A stretch of DNA of 43,291 nucleotides. Origin: Streptococcus oralis. GTDB taxonomy: Bacteria; Bacillota; Bacilli; Lactobacillales; Streptococcaceae. The notes beneath the pieces were generated by a model. The model was not told the DNA's origin, did not search any database, and worked only from the letters and a program-made list of their open reading frames with translations. Below are positions 1 to 8,904 of the stretch, piece after piece (positions within the stretch are counted from its first letter, which is position 1; each line of letters opens with the position of its first letter). The position numbers were made by a program, and so were the translations under genes. Location: contig NZ_KQ969521.1 of assembly GCF_001578935.1 (NCBI RefSeq), forward strand, positions 198,908-242,198. Reading direction: 5' to 3'.

Positions 1-1
1 A

Positions 2-799
2 GTCGCGCAGTTTATCAAGCCTTTCGTCATGAGGCGTAAGAAAGAAGAAGTTCTTACAGAACTACCTGACCTGATCGAAGTCGTCTATAAAAATGAACTG
101 GAAGACCAGCAGAAGGCCATCTATCTAGCCCAGTTGCAACAGATGCGAGACCGCCTAGCGCAAGTGACCAATCAAGAATTCCAGAGAAGTCGGGTAGAAA
201 TCTTATCTGGACTCATGCGTTTGCGTCAAATCTGCGATACGCCCGCTCTCTTCATGGACGATTACCAAGGAGCTAGTGGTAAATTGGATAGTCTCCGAGA
301 TTTATTGCTACAAGTGGCTGATGGTGGGCATCGGGTCTTGATTTTCTCCCAGTTCAAAGGAATGTTGGAAAAAATCGAGCAAGAACTCCCAGACTTGGGC
401 TTGACCTCCTTCAAAATCACAGGTTCAACTCCTGCTCATGACAGACAGGAGATGACCAAGGCCTTTAACCAAGGAGAGAGAGATGCCTTTCTCATCTCCC
501 TTAAGGCGGGTGGTGTTGGTCTTAATCTAACGGGAGCTGATACGGTTATTTTGGTTGACCTTTGGTGGAATCCTGCTGTTGAAGCCCAGGCTATCGGACG
601 TGCTCACCGAATGGGGCAGGAGCAGATGGTCGAGGTCTATCGGTTGATTACCAAGGGAACCATTGAAGAGAAAATCCAAGAACTTCAAGAACAAAAGAAA
701 CATTTGGTTTCCCAAGTTTTAGATGGTACGGAGTCGCGCGCGAGTCTCAGTCTGGCAGAAATTCGTGAAATTTTGGGAATTTCTGAAGCCAGCACTTGA
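2..799 (+). CDS. SNF2-family DEAD/DEAH helicase, C-terminal part (gene cut by window start)
   Basis: The reading frame is open from base 2, so the visible 265 residues are the C-terminal end of a longer protein. The ATG at 29 is internal: the codons before it read QFIKPFVMRRKK, a typical SNF2 helicase segment. Visible motifs are HRVLIFSQF (helicase motif IV region), GGVGLNLTGAD (motif V) and QAIGRAHRMGQ (motif VI arginine finger). These belong to the second RecA-like lobe of Swi2/Snf2 ATPases, which translocate on double-stranded DNA. In pneumococcus an SNF2 protein of about 1000 residues lies upstream of murC, and the context here agrees. The family is clear; the specific role in streptococci is not known to me. 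Confidence 0.93.
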   Translation, partial: VAQFIKPFVMRRKKEEVLTELPDLIEVVYKNELEDQQKAIYLAQLQQMRDRLAQVTNQEFQRSRVEILSGLMRLRQICDTPALFMDDYQGASGKLDSLRDLLLQVADGGHRVLIFSQFKGMLEKIEQELPDLGLTSFKITGSTPAHDRQEMTKAFNQGERDAFLISLKAGGVGLNLTGADTVILVDLWWNPAVEAQAIGRAHRMGQEQMVEVYRLITKGTIEEKIQELQEQKKHLVSQVLDGTESRASLSLAEIREILGISEAST

Positions 800-823
800 A
801 AAATCAAGACAATACGCTATAAT
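796..823 (+). promoter_or_regulatory. Sigma-A promoter for the 847 gene / murC operon
   Basis: TTGAAA (796-801) and TATAAT (818-823) are separated by 16 bases. The -35 box overlaps the stop codon of the SNF2 gene. The promoter sits 23 bases before the ATG at 847 and probably drives the hypothetical gene, murC and the two acetyltransferase genes, which follow with short gaps. Confidence 0.7.
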
Positions 824-846
824 GAAGTGTTGAAAGGAAATACAAA

Positions 847-1458
847 ATGAAACAAGATCGATTTCCATTGGTGTCAGATGATGAGATCATACTGACCAAA
901 ATACCAGTCATGGACTTGTACGATGAGTCAGACTTTATTAGCAATATCAAAGGTGATTACCGCGATAAGAACTATTTGGAATGGACTCCTATAAATGAGG
1001 AAGAAAACGTAGTTTCTCCAGTGGTTAATAAGGAGCCAAAGCCAAGCCCAGAACCTAAAAAAGTTGAAAAAACGTATGCTGAATTGGCTCGAGAAGAGGC
1101 GCGTGCGGACTTGAAGAAGAAACGTTCAGCCAAGTATTTGACTCAGGATGTTAGTCATACTAGACGACACAATGGTTCAACACTTGTTCGTCAAGGAAAC
1201 CAACCAACAGCGCCATTTCAAAAGGAAAATCCTGGTGAGTTTGCCAAATTTAGTAAAAACTTGAGCCAGTCCCACTATATTTTAGCTGAGGAGATTGGCC
1301 AAGTGGCGAATCCAACTCCGAAAACCCAAACGGGAAAAAATAAAAAGAACAACTATGATTTTCTAAAGAAGAGCCAAATCTATAATAAAAAGAATAAGCA
1401 AACAGATCAGGAACGTCAGGTTGCCCAAGAGTTGAATCTGACAAGAATTACTGAGTAG
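847..1458 (+). CDS. Conserved hypothetical protein, charged, upstream of murC
   Basis: This 203-residue protein is rich in Lys, Glu, Asn and Gln. It has no signal peptide, no membrane segment and no motif I recognise. The middle section, around [12 protein letters not shown], is strongly basic and probably helical, and the C-terminal third looks disordered. An AAAGGAAA ribosome binding site precedes the ATG and a promoter lies just upstream. It ends 11 bases before murC, so the two are probably co-transcribed. A similar hypothetical protein lies at the same place, between the SNF2 gene and murC, in pneumococcus. That conserved position hints at a cell-envelope or division link, but this is only an inference; function unknown. 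Confidence 0.85.
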   Translation: MKQDRFPLVSDDEIILTKIPVMDLYDESDFISNIKGDYRDKNYLEWTPINEEENVVSPVVNKEPKPSPEPKKVEKTYAELAREEARADLKKKRSAKYLTQDVSHTRRHNGSTLVRQGNQPTAPFQKENPGEFAKFSKNLSQSHYILAEEIGQVANPTPKTQTGKNKKNNYDFLKKSQIYNKKNKQTDQERQVAQELNLTRITE

Positions 1459-1469
1459 GGGAGAAAAGC

Positions 1470-2804
1470 ATGTCAAAAACATATCATTTTATTGGAATCA
1501 AGGGATCAGGGATGAGTGCCCTAGCCTTGATGTTGCACCAAATGGGACACAAGGTTCAAGGTTCAGACGTTAAAAAATATTACTTTACTCAACGTGGACT
1601 AGAGCAGGCAGGGATTGCCATTCTTCCTTTTGATGAAAAGAACCTACAAGGTGATGTGGAGATTATCGCGGGGAATGCCTTCCGTCCAGATAACAACGTT
1701 GAAATCGCCTATGCAGATCAAAATGGTATCAGCTACAGACGTTACCATGAATTCCTAGGTAGCTTTATGCGCGACTTTGTCAGTATGGGAGTGGCAGGAG
1801 CTCATGGAAAAACTTCAACAACAGGTATGTTGTCACACGTCTTGTCTCACATCACAGATACCAGCTTCTTGATTGGTGACGGGACAGGTCGTGGTTCAGC
1901 TAATGCCAAATATTTTGTCTTTGAATCAGACGAATATGAGCGCCATTTCATGCCTTACCACCCAGAATACTCTATCATCACCAACATTGACTTTGACCAT
2001 CCAGACTACTTTACAAGTCTAGAGGATGTTTTCAATGCCTTTAACGACTATGCCAAACAAATTACCAAAGGTTTGTTTGTATACGGTGAGGATGCTGAGT
2101 TGCGTAAGATCACAGCCAATGCGCCAATCTATTACTATGGGTTTGAAGCTGAGAGCAATGACTTTGTAGCTAGTGATCTCCTTCGTTCTACGACTGGTTC
2201 GACATTCACTGTTCACTTCCGTGGACAAGAGTTGGGTCAATTCCACATTCCAACCTTTGGTCGTCACAATATCATGAATGCGACAGCTGTTATTGGTCTT
2301 CTTTATACAGCGGGCTTTGATTTGAACTTGGTCCGTGAACACTTGAAAACTTTTGCAGGTGTTAAGCGTCGTTTCACTGAAAAAATTGTCAATGATACAG
2401 TGATTATTGATGACTTTGCCCACCATCCAACAGAAATCATTGCAACCTTGGATGCAGCTCGTCAGAAATATCCAAGCAAGGAAATCGTGGCAATCTTCCA
2501 ACCGCATACCTTTACAAGAACCATTGCCTTGTTGGACGAATTTGCCCATGCATTGAATCAAGCAGACGCAGTCTATCTAGCGCAAATCTATGGATCAGCT
2601 CGTGAAGTGGACCATGGTGATGTCAAGGTAGAAGACCTAGCTAATAAAATCAACAAGAAACATCAGGTTATCACTGTTGAAAATGTTTCTCCACTCCTAG
2701 ACCATGACAATGCTGTTTACGTCTTTATGGGTGCTGGAGACATCCAAACCTATGAATATTCATTTGAACGTCTCTTGTCTAACTTGACAAGCAACGTCCA
2801 ATAA
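1470..2804 (+). CDS. murC: UDP-N-acetylmuramate--L-alanine ligase
   Basis: MurC is the cytoplasmic, ATP-dependent ligase that adds L-alanine to UDP-MurNAc, the first amino-acid step of peptidoglycan precursor synthesis. The protein has 444 residues, the normal length. The N-terminal nucleotide-sugar binding loop reads [11 protein letters not shown] (residues about 9-19). The Mur-ligase ATP loop is [12 protein letters not shown] near residue 110, and the C-terminal domain carries [10 protein letters not shown]. The start is supported by GGGGAG eight bases upstream. It is followed after 9 bases by a GNAT acetyltransferase gene, an arrangement shared with pneumococcus. Confidence 0.98.
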   Translation: MSKTYHFIGIKGSGMSALALMLHQMGHKVQGSDVKKYYFTQRGLEQAGIAILPFDEKNLQGDVEIIAGNAFRPDNNVEIAYADQNGISYRRYHEFLGSFMRDFVSMGVAGAHGKTSTTGMLSHVLSHITDTSFLIGDGTGRGSANAKYFVFESDEYERHFMPYHPEYSIITNIDFDHPDYFTSLEDVFNAFNDYAKQITKGLFVYGEDAELRKITANAPIYYYGFEAESNDFVASDLLRSTTGSTFTVHFRGQELGQFHIPTFGRHNIMNATAVIGLLYTAGFDLNLVREHLKTFAGVKRRFTEKIVNDTVIIDDFAHHPTEIIATLDAARQKYPSKEIVAIFQPHTFTRTIALLDEFAHALNQADAVYLAQIYGSAREVDHGDVKVEDLANKINKKHQVITVENVSPLLDHDNAVYVFMGAGDIQTYEYSFERLLSNLTSNVQ

Positions 2805-2813
2805 GGAAAACAG

Positions 2814-3281
2814 ATGGAAATTCCAATCACAATAAGGCGAGCTACCCTATCAGATTTAGAAGAAATGCTGGCGATTGAAGAAGCCAATCCTTCGTTAGAA
2901 GAGGCACTTAGCCGCCAATCCTTAGAAGAGAGTATCCGCAAGACTGCGGGTACCTTTCTTGTAGCTGGGGATGAAAATCAGCTCCTGGGCTATGTTTTAG
3001 GAGAAGCTCAGTATCTTCATCCCAAATGGATAGAAGTAAAATCATTGACCATTCATCCTGACCATTGGGGACAGGGTCTGGGAACTCTTCTTCTTGCGGC
3101 CTTGAAACAGGTGACAGTCGAACTAGATTATCAAGGTATTCTTTTGCAGAGTCCTGATGAGCTACTATCTTATTTTGAAATGAATGGCTTTGTTGAAGAA
3201 GAATTGTCAGAGAGTCATTATGGCAGTGGTCCTGAATGGTATCTAATTTGGGCCAATCACCTTTATCAGGAGGAAATATGA
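2814..3281 (+). CDS. GNAT family N-acetyltransferase
   Basis: This 155-residue protein has the GNAT fold. An N-terminal strand reads ITIRRATLSDLEEMLAIE, the acetyl-CoA pyrophosphate-binding motif A is HPDHWGQGLGTLLL (residues about 81-94), and the C-terminal part has YFEMNGF. It transfers acetyl from acetyl-CoA to an amine; the substrate cannot be read from sequence. The stop overlaps the start of the next GNAT gene (ATGA), so the pair is translationally coupled. The two are clearly related to each other and may be an old tandem duplication. Neither has the strict features of RimI, although the position after murC is conserved in relatives. Confidence 0.9.
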   Translation: MEIPITIRRATLSDLEEMLAIEEANPSLEEALSRQSLEESIRKTAGTFLVAGDENQLLGYVLGEAQYLHPKWIEVKSLTIHPDHWGQGLGTLLLAALKQVTVELDYQGILLQSPDELLSYFEMNGFVEEELSESHYGSGPEWYLIWANHLYQEEI

Positions 3282-3781
3282 AAATCAGACAAGCAAGATT
3301 TTCGGATTTAGATCGGATTTTAGAGATAGAGCTAGAGAATTTCTCCCTTGAGGAAGCCATTCCTCGTTCGGTCTTTGAGGCACATTTGCGGGAAATTCAG
3401 ACCAGTTTTCTGATAGCTGAAAAAGAGGGGCGTATTCTTGGTTATATCGAAGGTCCGGTCGTCCCACACCGCCATCTACATGATCAGTCCTTTACAGAAG
3501 AAATAAAAGACTATAGCCATCAACCTGGAGGTTATATTTCTGTGACTTGCCTATCTATTGCCAAGGAAGCACAAGCTTTGGGGGTAGGAAAAAGACTATT
3601 AAAGGCTCTGAAAGAGGTCGCTTTAGAACATGAACGAGAGGGCATTAACCTGACGTGTCATGACTACCTTATCGCCTATTACGAAAAGCACGGCTTTGTT
3701 AATGAGGGAATATCTCAGTCAAGCTTTGCTGGGGAAACATGGTATGATATGGTCTGGCAGCCTGAAAATAAAGAAAACTAG
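3278..3781 (+). CDS. GNAT family N-acetyltransferase (second of tandem pair)
   Basis: The ATG at 3278 is preceded by AGGAGG at the right distance and overlaps the previous stop as ATGA. It is therefore preferred over the in-frame start at 3236, which lies inside the upstream gene. The 167-residue product begins MKIRQARFSDLDRILEIE. It carries the acetyl-CoA loop as AQALGVGKRLL and a C-terminal YYEKHGF, typical of GNAT enzymes such as AANAT-like acetyltransferases. The substrate is unknown. A small hairpin follows (CTAGGG/CCCTAG, 3781-3797) that may be a weak terminator. Confidence 0.9.
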   Translation: MKIRQARFSDLDRILEIELENFSLEEAIPRSVFEAHLREIQTSFLIAEKEGRILGYIEGPVVPHRHLHDQSFTEEIKDYSHQPGGYISVTCLSIAKEAQALGVGKRLLKALKEVALEHEREGINLTCHDYLIAYYEKHGFVNEGISQSSFAGETWYDMVWQPENKEN

Positions 3782-3801
3782 CTAGGGAATGCCCTAGTTG
3801 G

Positions 3802-3830
3802 TTGCTTTTCTGCGACTTTTAAGATATAAT
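3802..3830 (+). promoter_or_regulatory. Sigma-A promoter of mltG
   Basis: TTGCTT (3802-3807) and a perfect TATAAT (3825-3830) are separated by 17 bases. They lie directly downstream of a CTAGGG/CCCTAG hairpin and about 30 bases before mltG. Confidence 0.75.
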
Positions 3831-3861
3831 ATTATGGATTGTCAACAAGGAGGTAATGCTT

Positions 3862-5607
3862 TTGACTGAAAAATCAAGAGAAGAAGAAAAATTAAGCTTT
3901 AAAGAGCAGATTCTACGTGATTTAGAAAGAGTAAAAGAACAAGATAGAAGAGAGAAAGAAGTAGAGATTCCAAATCTGACGGCTTCATCATCTCCAGCTA
4001 GTTCAGCAACTCCTTCAGATCTTGAACCAGAAACATCAACAGAAGAGTTGATGGCTGATTCCCTATCTGTTGTCGATAAAATTCTAAAGAATGCACCAAG
4101 TGTTCCTCCACTTTCAAGTGCTAGAACTGATGAAACGGATGGACAAGAAGAGAAAGAGATTAGACAGCCAATCATTGACAAGATTGAAGTTGTAGAATCT
4201 GAAGAACCTCTAGTAGAGCCGATTCATCTGGCTGAAGAACCTATAGTGGAACCTGTTCAACCTAAGGTAGAACCAGTTGAACTTAAACCCGAAGAAAAAG
4301 AATTTAACAATACTCCGACTAAGGTTGCCGTAACCTATAAAACAGAAGACAAGAAAGAGGAAATCACCCCAGGAATGCCTGAAAGAGTAGAGACTGTTTC
4401 TACAGAATCTAGCAGTGGATTAGCTGATGCTCCACGTCGTAGTCGTCGTCAAGGTGCAATATCAACTAAGAAAAAGAAAAAATCAAAAGCTAAAGGTTGC
4501 CTAGTAACAGTTCTAGTTCTCCTAGTACTCGTTGCAGTTGGTGGTTACTTTGGTTATGGTTACGTTCAAGATTCCTTGAAACCTGTTGATGCGAGCTCAA
4601 AGGATTACGTAACGGTTCAAATCCCAGACGGTGCAAATGTTCAAGAAATTGGAAGCACCTTGGAAAAATCTGGTTTGGTTAAACATGGACTGATTTTTAG
4701 CCTTTATGCTAAATACTATAGCCATGCCAACTTGAAGTCAGGTTATTATAACTTGAAGAAGAGTATGAGTACGGATGAGTTGATTCAAGAATTGCAAAAA
4801 GGTGGGACTCCTGAAGCTCAGGCACCTGTTCTTGCAAACTTGACAATTCCAGAAGGCTATACATTAGAGCAAATCGCTCAAACAGTAGGACAACTTCAAG
4901 GTGAATTTAAAGAACCTCTTACTGCGGATGCTTTCTTGGCAAAAGCTCAAGATGAGACTTTTATCTCACAATTAGTAGCTAAGTATCCAAACCTACTTGG
5001 AAGTCTTCCAACAAAAGACAGTGGCGTTCGTTATCGTCTTGAAGGCTACCTTTTCCCAGCGACCTATACGATCAAAGACAGTACAACTGTTGAAAGTTTG
5101 ATTGATGAGATGGTAGCTGCTATGGATAAGGCTATGTCACCATATTACGCTACGATCAAAGAAAAGAATCTGACAGTTAATGAATTGCTTAGCATTGCTT
5201 CTCTTGTCGAAAAAGAAGGTGCTAAGACCGAAGACCGTAAAACGATTGCTGGTGTCTTCTACAATCGTTTGAATACTGGCATGCCTCTTCAAAGTAATAT
5301 TGCTATCTTGTATGCGGAAGGAAAACTTGGTCAAAAAATTAGTCTAGCAGATGATGCAACAATTGACACAACGATTGCTTCTCCTTACAACGTCTATACC
5401 AACCTTGGCCTCATGCCTGGACCGGTTGATAGCCCAAGTTCGGATGCGATTGAAGCAAGTGTAAACCAAACAAAGAGTGAGTATTTATACTTTGTAGCCA
5501 ATGTCGAAGATGGTAAAGTGTACTTCGCGACTACCAAAGAAGAACACGATCAAAACGTTGCAGAACATATCAATAGCAAACTAACCCAATCAAGTAGTTC
5601 AAACTAA
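3862..5607 (+). CDS. mltG: Endolytic murein transglycosylase MltG (YceG-like)
   Basis: MltG cleaves nascent glycan strands at the outer face of the membrane and is linked to peripheral peptidoglycan synthesis in streptococci. The TTG at 3862 is preferred as start: AAGGAGG ends only 2 bases before the ATG at 3856 but 8 bases before TTG. The 581-residue protein has a long acidic, Pro/Glu-rich cytoplasmic region (about 1-205), a basic stretch, one membrane helix (about 214-236), a LysM-like segment and the YceG domain. The catalytic glutamate is in ASLVEKEG, residue 450. The big cytoplasmic N-terminus is characteristic of the streptococcal form. It has its own promoter and a strong terminator. 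Confidence 0.95.
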   Translation: MTEKSREEEKLSFKEQILRDLERVKEQDRREKEVEIPNLTASSSPASSATPSDLEPETSTEELMADSLSVVDKILKNAPSVPPLSSARTDETDGQEEKEIRQPIIDKIEVVESEEPLVEPIHLAEEPIVEPVQPKVEPVELKPEEKEFNNTPTKVAVTYKTEDKKEEITPGMPERVETVSTESSSGLADAPRRSRRQGAISTKKKKKSKAKGCLVTVLVLLVLVAVGGYFGYGYVQDSLKPVDASSKDYVTVQIPDGANVQEIGSTLEKSGLVKHGLIFSLYAKYYSHANLKSGYYNLKKSMSTDELIQELQKGGTPEAQAPVLANLTIPEGYTLEQIAQTVGQLQGEFKEPLTADAFLAKAQDETFISQLVAKYPNLLGSLPTKDSGVRYRLEGYLFPATYTIKDSTTVESLIDEMVAAMDKAMSPYYATIKEKNLTVNELLSIASLVEKEGAKTEDRKTIAGVFYNRLNTGMPLQSNIAILYAEGKLGQKISLADDATIDTTIASPYNVYTNLGLMPGPVDSPSSDAIEASVNQTKSEYLYFVANVEDGKVYFATTKEEHDQNVAEHINSKLTQSSSSN

Positions 5608-5638
5608 AATTATGTGGTTTTCCACATAATTTTGTTTT
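5606..5638 (+). terminator. Rho-independent terminator after mltG
   Basis: A perfect 12-bp stem, AAAATTATGTGG (5606-5617) with CCACATAATTTT (5622-5633), has a 4-base loop and is followed by GTTTT. The flanking A and T runs could let it work on both strands. Confidence 0.88.
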
Positions 5639-5669
5639 AAAAAAGTAAATAGAAAAGAAAGTTAAAAAA

Positions 5670-6152
5670 ATGGCAGAAAAAACTTACCCAATGACCCTTG
5701 AAGAAAAGGAAAAATTAGAAAAAGAATTAGAGGAATTGAAACTCGTTAGACGTCCCGAAGTCGTAGAGCGTATCAAGATTGCTCGTTCCTATGGAGACCT
5801 TTCAGAAAATAGTGAGTACGAAGCGGCTAAAGATGAACAGGCTTTTGTTGAAGGACAAATTTCAAGTCTAGAAACCAAAATTCGCTACGCTGAAATCGTC
5901 AACAGCGACGCAGTAGCACTGGATGAAGTTGCGATTGGTAAGACTGTAACTATCCAAGAAATCGGTGAAGACGAAGAGGAAGTTTATATTATCGTCGGTT
6001 CAGCAGGTGCAGATGCCTTTGCTGGAAAAGTTTCAAATGAAAGTCCGATTGGCCGTGCTTTGATTGGCAAGAAGACTGGTGATACTGCAACGATTGAAAC
6101 ACCAGTTGGTAGCTATGATGTCAAAATCTTAAAGGTTGAGAAAACAGCCTAA
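5670..6152 (+). CDS. greA: Transcription elongation factor GreA
   Basis: GreA stimulates the RNA-cleavage activity of stalled RNA polymerase. The 160-residue length is normal. An N-terminal antiparallel coiled coil (about 1-75) includes [20 protein letters not shown], which holds the acidic tip residues. The C-terminal FKBP-like domain ends with [14 protein letters not shown] and [12 protein letters not shown]. The ribosome binding site is weak and A-rich. No clear promoter is visible in the 30 bases after the mltG terminator, so some expression may come from read-through. mltG-greA adjacency is conserved in pneumococcus. Confidence 0.97.
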   Translation: MAEKTYPMTLEEKEKLEKELEELKLVRRPEVVERIKIARSYGDLSENSEYEAAKDEQAFVEGQISSLETKIRYAEIVNSDAVALDEVAIGKTVTIQEIGEDEEEVYIIVGSAGADAFAGKVSNESPIGRALIGKKTGDTATIETPVGSYDVKILKVEKTA

Positions 6153-6160
6153 ATAGGATG

Positions 6161-6211
6161 AAAAAGGAGTAGTGAAGGTTTTGCCTTGCTCAACTCCTTT
6201 TTGGTTTTTTT
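6161..6211 (+). terminator. Rho-independent terminator after greA
   Basis: AAAAAGGAGTAGTGAAGG pairs imperfectly with CCTTGCTCAACTCCTTTTT and is followed by GGTTTTTTT. It separates greA from the permease gene. Confidence 0.85.
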
Positions 6212-6228
6212 GATAAATAGGAGACTAT

Positions 6229-7593
6229 ATGAGTTCAAACAAGAAGAAAAATAAAATGGAGCGTGGTTTAACCAATCGTCATGTTCAGGTGATGGCCATT
6301 GCGGGAACAATCGGAACCGGACTTTTCCTAGGTGCTGGTCGCTCTATCAGCCTTACTGGACCTTCTATCATTCTGATTTACATGATTACAGGAGCCTTTA
6401 TGTTTTTGATGATGAGGGCTGTTGGGGAGATGCTGTATCAAGATCCAGAACAACATACCTTTATCAACTTTATCACCCGTCATTTGGGGAAAGGCTGGGG
6501 ATATTTCTCAGTTTGGTCTTATTGGTTGTCAGTTGTCTTTATCGGTATGGCAGAAATCACTGCGATTTCGCATTATGTTCAGTTTTGGTTTCCTTCTTGG
6601 CCTAGTTGGTTGATTCAGATTGTTTTTTTAACGATTTTGGCTTTGGTCAACCTGATTGCGGTTAAGCTCTTTGGAGAAGTCGAGTTTTGGTTTGCTATGG
6701 TCAAGATTGTGGCGATTTTAGCCATGATTGCAACAGGAGTCTTTATGGTCTTGACAGGATTTGAAACACCATATGGTGCCGCAAGTTTGGCAAATATCAG
6801 CAATCAATTCTCTCTTTTCCCAAATGGAGTCATGAACTTTGTCATGGCCTTTCAAATGGTATTTTTTGCCTATCTGATGATTGAATTTATCGGAGTGACA
6901 ACCTCTGAAACGAAGAATCCTCGTCAGGTTTTGCCCAAAGCAGTTAAAGAAATTCCTCTTCGAATTGTCTTCTTCTATGGTGGAGCCCTATTAGCCATTA
7001 TGTCTATTATTCCTTGGAGAGAACTTGCTTCTTCAGATTCACCATTTGTAACGGTTTTTGAGCTAGCAGGTATCAAGTGGGCGGCAGCTCTGATTAACTT
7101 CGTCGTTTTGACGTCGGCCGCATCGGCTCTTAATTCAACCCTCTATTCAACAGGACGACACCTCTACCAGATTGCCCATGATTCACCCAATCGCTTCTTA
7201 AAAGCGATCAAGGCAGATACTCTCTCTCGCCATAATGTTCCGCAAAATGCCATCATTGCCTCAGCAATCTTGATTGCTCTTGCTGCCTTTATCAATGTCT
7301 TGCCAGGTGTTTCCGATGCCTTTGCTTTGATTACAGCATCCTCATCAGGTGTTTACATCGCGATTTATATCTTGATCATGGTGGCTCATCTTAAATACCG
7401 CAAGTCACAAGACTTCATGGCTGATGGCTACCTCATGCCTCAGTATCGCTTGCTTAATCCCCTAACCATTCTCTTTTTTGTCTTTGTTTTTGTGACTCTC
7501 TTTTTGCAAGAGTCCACTTTCATGGGGGCAGTTGGTTCTGCTATCTGGATTCTTGTTTTTGGGATTTATAGTCAGTGGAAATTTAGAAAATAA
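6229..7593 (+). CDS. APC-family amino-acid permease, CycA-like
   Basis: This 454-residue protein has about 12 hydrophobic segments. It opens with RGLTNRHVQVMAIAGTIGTG, the signature of the amino-acid transporter (AAT) branch of the APC superfamily. The first helices (GLFLGAGRSISLTGPSI, MRAVGEM) and VKLFGEVEFWFAMVKIVAI closely resemble E. coli CycA. It is therefore probably a proton symporter for small neutral amino acids such as D-/L-alanine, D-serine or glycine. Substrate assignment is an inference from similarity. It is flanked by terminators on both sides, so it looks like a single-gene unit; no convincing promoter was found in the short upstream gap. Confidence 0.9.
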   Translation: MSSNKKKNKMERGLTNRHVQVMAIAGTIGTGLFLGAGRSISLTGPSIILIYMITGAFMFLMMRAVGEMLYQDPEQHTFINFITRHLGKGWGYFSVWSYWLSVVFIGMAEITAISHYVQFWFPSWPSWLIQIVFLTILALVNLIAVKLFGEVEFWFAMVKIVAILAMIATGVFMVLTGFETPYGAASLANISNQFSLFPNGVMNFVMAFQMVFFAYLMIEFIGVTTSETKNPRQVLPKAVKEIPLRIVFFYGGALLAIMSIIPWRELASSDSPFVTVFELAGIKWAAALINFVVLTSAASALNSTLYSTGRHLYQIAHDSPNRFLKAIKADTLSRHNVPQNAIIASAILIALAAFINVLPGVSDAFALITASSSGVYIAIYILIMVAHLKYRKSQDFMADGYLMPQYRLLNPLTILFFVFVFVTLFLQESTFMGAVGSAIWILVFGIYSQWKFRK

Positions 7594-7599
7594 ATCATG

Positions 7600-7628
7600 A
7601 ACTCATCAACTCTGTTTGGTGAGTTTTT
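7600..7628 (+). terminator. Rho-independent terminator after the permease gene
   Basis: AACTCATCAA (7600-7609) pairs with TTGGTGAGTT (7616-7625), with one G-U pair, and a T run follows. Confidence 0.8.
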
Positions 7629-7633
7629 CTAGT

Positions 7634-7662
7634 TTGACAGTCTATTAAAATAGGATTATAAT
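7634..7662 (+). promoter_or_regulatory. Consensus sigma-A promoter for the 7692 gene
   Basis: Perfect TTGACA (7634-7639) and perfect TATAAT (7657-7662) with a 17-base spacer; the strongest-looking promoter in the window. It lies right behind the permease terminator. Confidence 0.9.
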
Positions 7663-7691
7663 CAAGCTGTAACAGTTCTAAGGAGGTTTGG

Positions 7692-8102
7692 ATGCACGTT
7701 AGATTGGAAAATAAAGCGTCCCAGAAGGCGCAAGAAATTGGGAATTTGATTCGTGCTTATAATCGTTCCAAAAGAGAAGAGGCTGAGAGCGAGCCACTGA
7801 ATCTTTATCTCGAAGACGAAAAGGGCAATCTCATGGCGGGCTTAGTAGCTGAGACTTTCGGAAATTGGCTGGAAATCGAATATTTGTTTGTGAAAGAGGA
7901 ATTACGGGGACAAGGAATCGGTTCGAAACTATTGCAGCGAGCTGAAAGTGAAGCTAAGAAACGAAACTGTCGTTTTGCTTTTGTCAATACTTACCAGTTT
8001 CAAGCGCCAGATTTTTATCTAAGCCATGGCTATAAGGAAGTCTTTACCTTGCAAGACTATCCCTACACAGGGCAAAGATATTATTACCAAAAGGATTTGT
8101 AA
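7692..8102 (+). CDS. GNAT family N-acetyltransferase
   Basis: This 136-residue protein has AAGGAGG five bases before its ATG. The acetyl-CoA binding motif is VKEELRGQGIGSKLLQRAE (about residues 71-89), followed by FAFVNTYQFQAPDFYLSHGY, which resembles small YitI/YjdJ-type acetyltransferases. The substrate is unknown. It is driven by a consensus promoter and followed after 59 bases by an HAD hydrolase gene. The two may form a small operon, because no terminator is seen between them. Confidence 0.9.
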   Translation: MHVRLENKASQKAQEIGNLIRAYNRSKREEAESEPLNLYLEDEKGNLMAGLVAETFGNWLEIEYLFVKEELRGQGIGSKLLQRAESEAKKRNCRFAFVNTYQFQAPDFYLSHGYKEVFTLQDYPYTGQRYYYQKDL

Positions 8103-8161
8103 GTTGAACATGAAGGCATAAGGCAAAGAGGGATTCTTCACATAAGCAAGGAGGTGGGCTA

Positions 8162-8758
8162 ATGGATATCATACTAGATATGGGCAACGTCTTATTAGAA
8201 TGGAACAAGGATAAGATTTTGCAAGGGGTTTCGGATACGAAGGAAGAATATTTGGTTTTAGATAAAGCTATTTTTCAGTCCGGACTTTGGGAAAGATTAG
8301 ATCTTGGGATCATGACGAGAGAAGAGTTGGTGCTTAAAGTTGTGTTGATGATTGGAAGTACCTATCAAAAGAAGGTTGAAGAAGTTATCTGGAACTGGCC
8401 TAGCTACATTGATATTTATAGGGAAGTATTTCCTGTCTTGTCAGAACTAAAGAAAAAGGGGCATCGCATCTTTGTCTTGTCCAATACCTCAAAGGTATTT
8501 TATGACTTGCTGGAAGAGCAACTATCTCCCTTAAAGGAGCTTTTAGATGGTTTTGTCCTATCCTGTGATATAAAAGCTATAAAGCCTGATTTGGCAATGT
8601 TTAAGGAGATTCTTGACAAATACCAGCTAGATCCCGCAAATTGTGTCTTTCTTGACGATATTGAGGATAATACAAGTGTAGCTGAAAAATTGGGAATCAA
8701 GGGCTATCAGGTCAAGAAAAGAAGTGATGTCGTTGATATTTTGAAATCCTATATTTGA
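8162..8758 (+). CDS. HAD-superfamily hydrolase (YihX-like phosphatase)
   Basis: The protein has 198 residues. Motif I is degenerate at the N-terminus, IILDMGNVLLEW, with the nucleophile aspartate at residue 5 (DMG). Motif II is FVLSNTS, motif III is the Lys in AIKPDLAMF, and motif IV is VFLDDIEDN. This pattern fits subfamily IA phosphatases such as YihX, which act on small phosphorylated metabolites like sugar phosphates. A strong AAGGAGG precedes the ATG. It ends at a strong terminator. The exact substrate is not predictable. Confidence 0.9.
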   Translation: MDIILDMGNVLLEWNKDKILQGVSDTKEEYLVLDKAIFQSGLWERLDLGIMTREELVLKVVLMIGSTYQKKVEEVIWNWPSYIDIYREVFPVLSELKKKGHRIFVLSNTSKVFYDLLEEQLSPLKELLDGFVLSCDIKAIKPDLAMFKEILDKYQLDPANCVFLDDIEDNTSVAEKLGIKGYQVKKRSDVVDILKSYI

Positions 8759-8762
8759 ACTC

Positions 8763-8796
8763 AAAACTCTCTATTTTTTGTGATAGAGAGTTTTTT
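8763..8796 (+). terminator. Rho-independent terminator after the HAD gene
   Basis: AAAACTCTCTAT (8763-8774) pairs perfectly with ATAGAGAGTTTT (8783-8794) and continues into a T run. Confidence 0.9.
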
Positions 8797-8829
8797 GTTA
8801 ATAAAATCTTACAAAATGACATTTATACA

Positions 8830-8857
8830 TTGCATTGAGTTAGATATATGGTATAAT
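8830..8857 (+). promoter_or_regulatory. Extended -10 promoter of the XRE regulator gene
   Basis: TTGCAT (8830-8835), a 16-base spacer ending in TGG, and TATAAT (8852-8857) give an extended -10. It drives the regulator and the overlapping membrane-protein gene. Confidence 0.8.
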
Positions 8858-8904
8858 GTTTTTAAAAGAAGCGCAACTTTTTAAAAATGTGAAGGAGGAT
8901 GCTA

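Noticed and set aside
2019..2561. 180-codon minus-strand frame inside murC
   Set aside because: Fully antisense to murC with no ribosome binding site and a Cys-rich, unrelated composition; a shadow frame.
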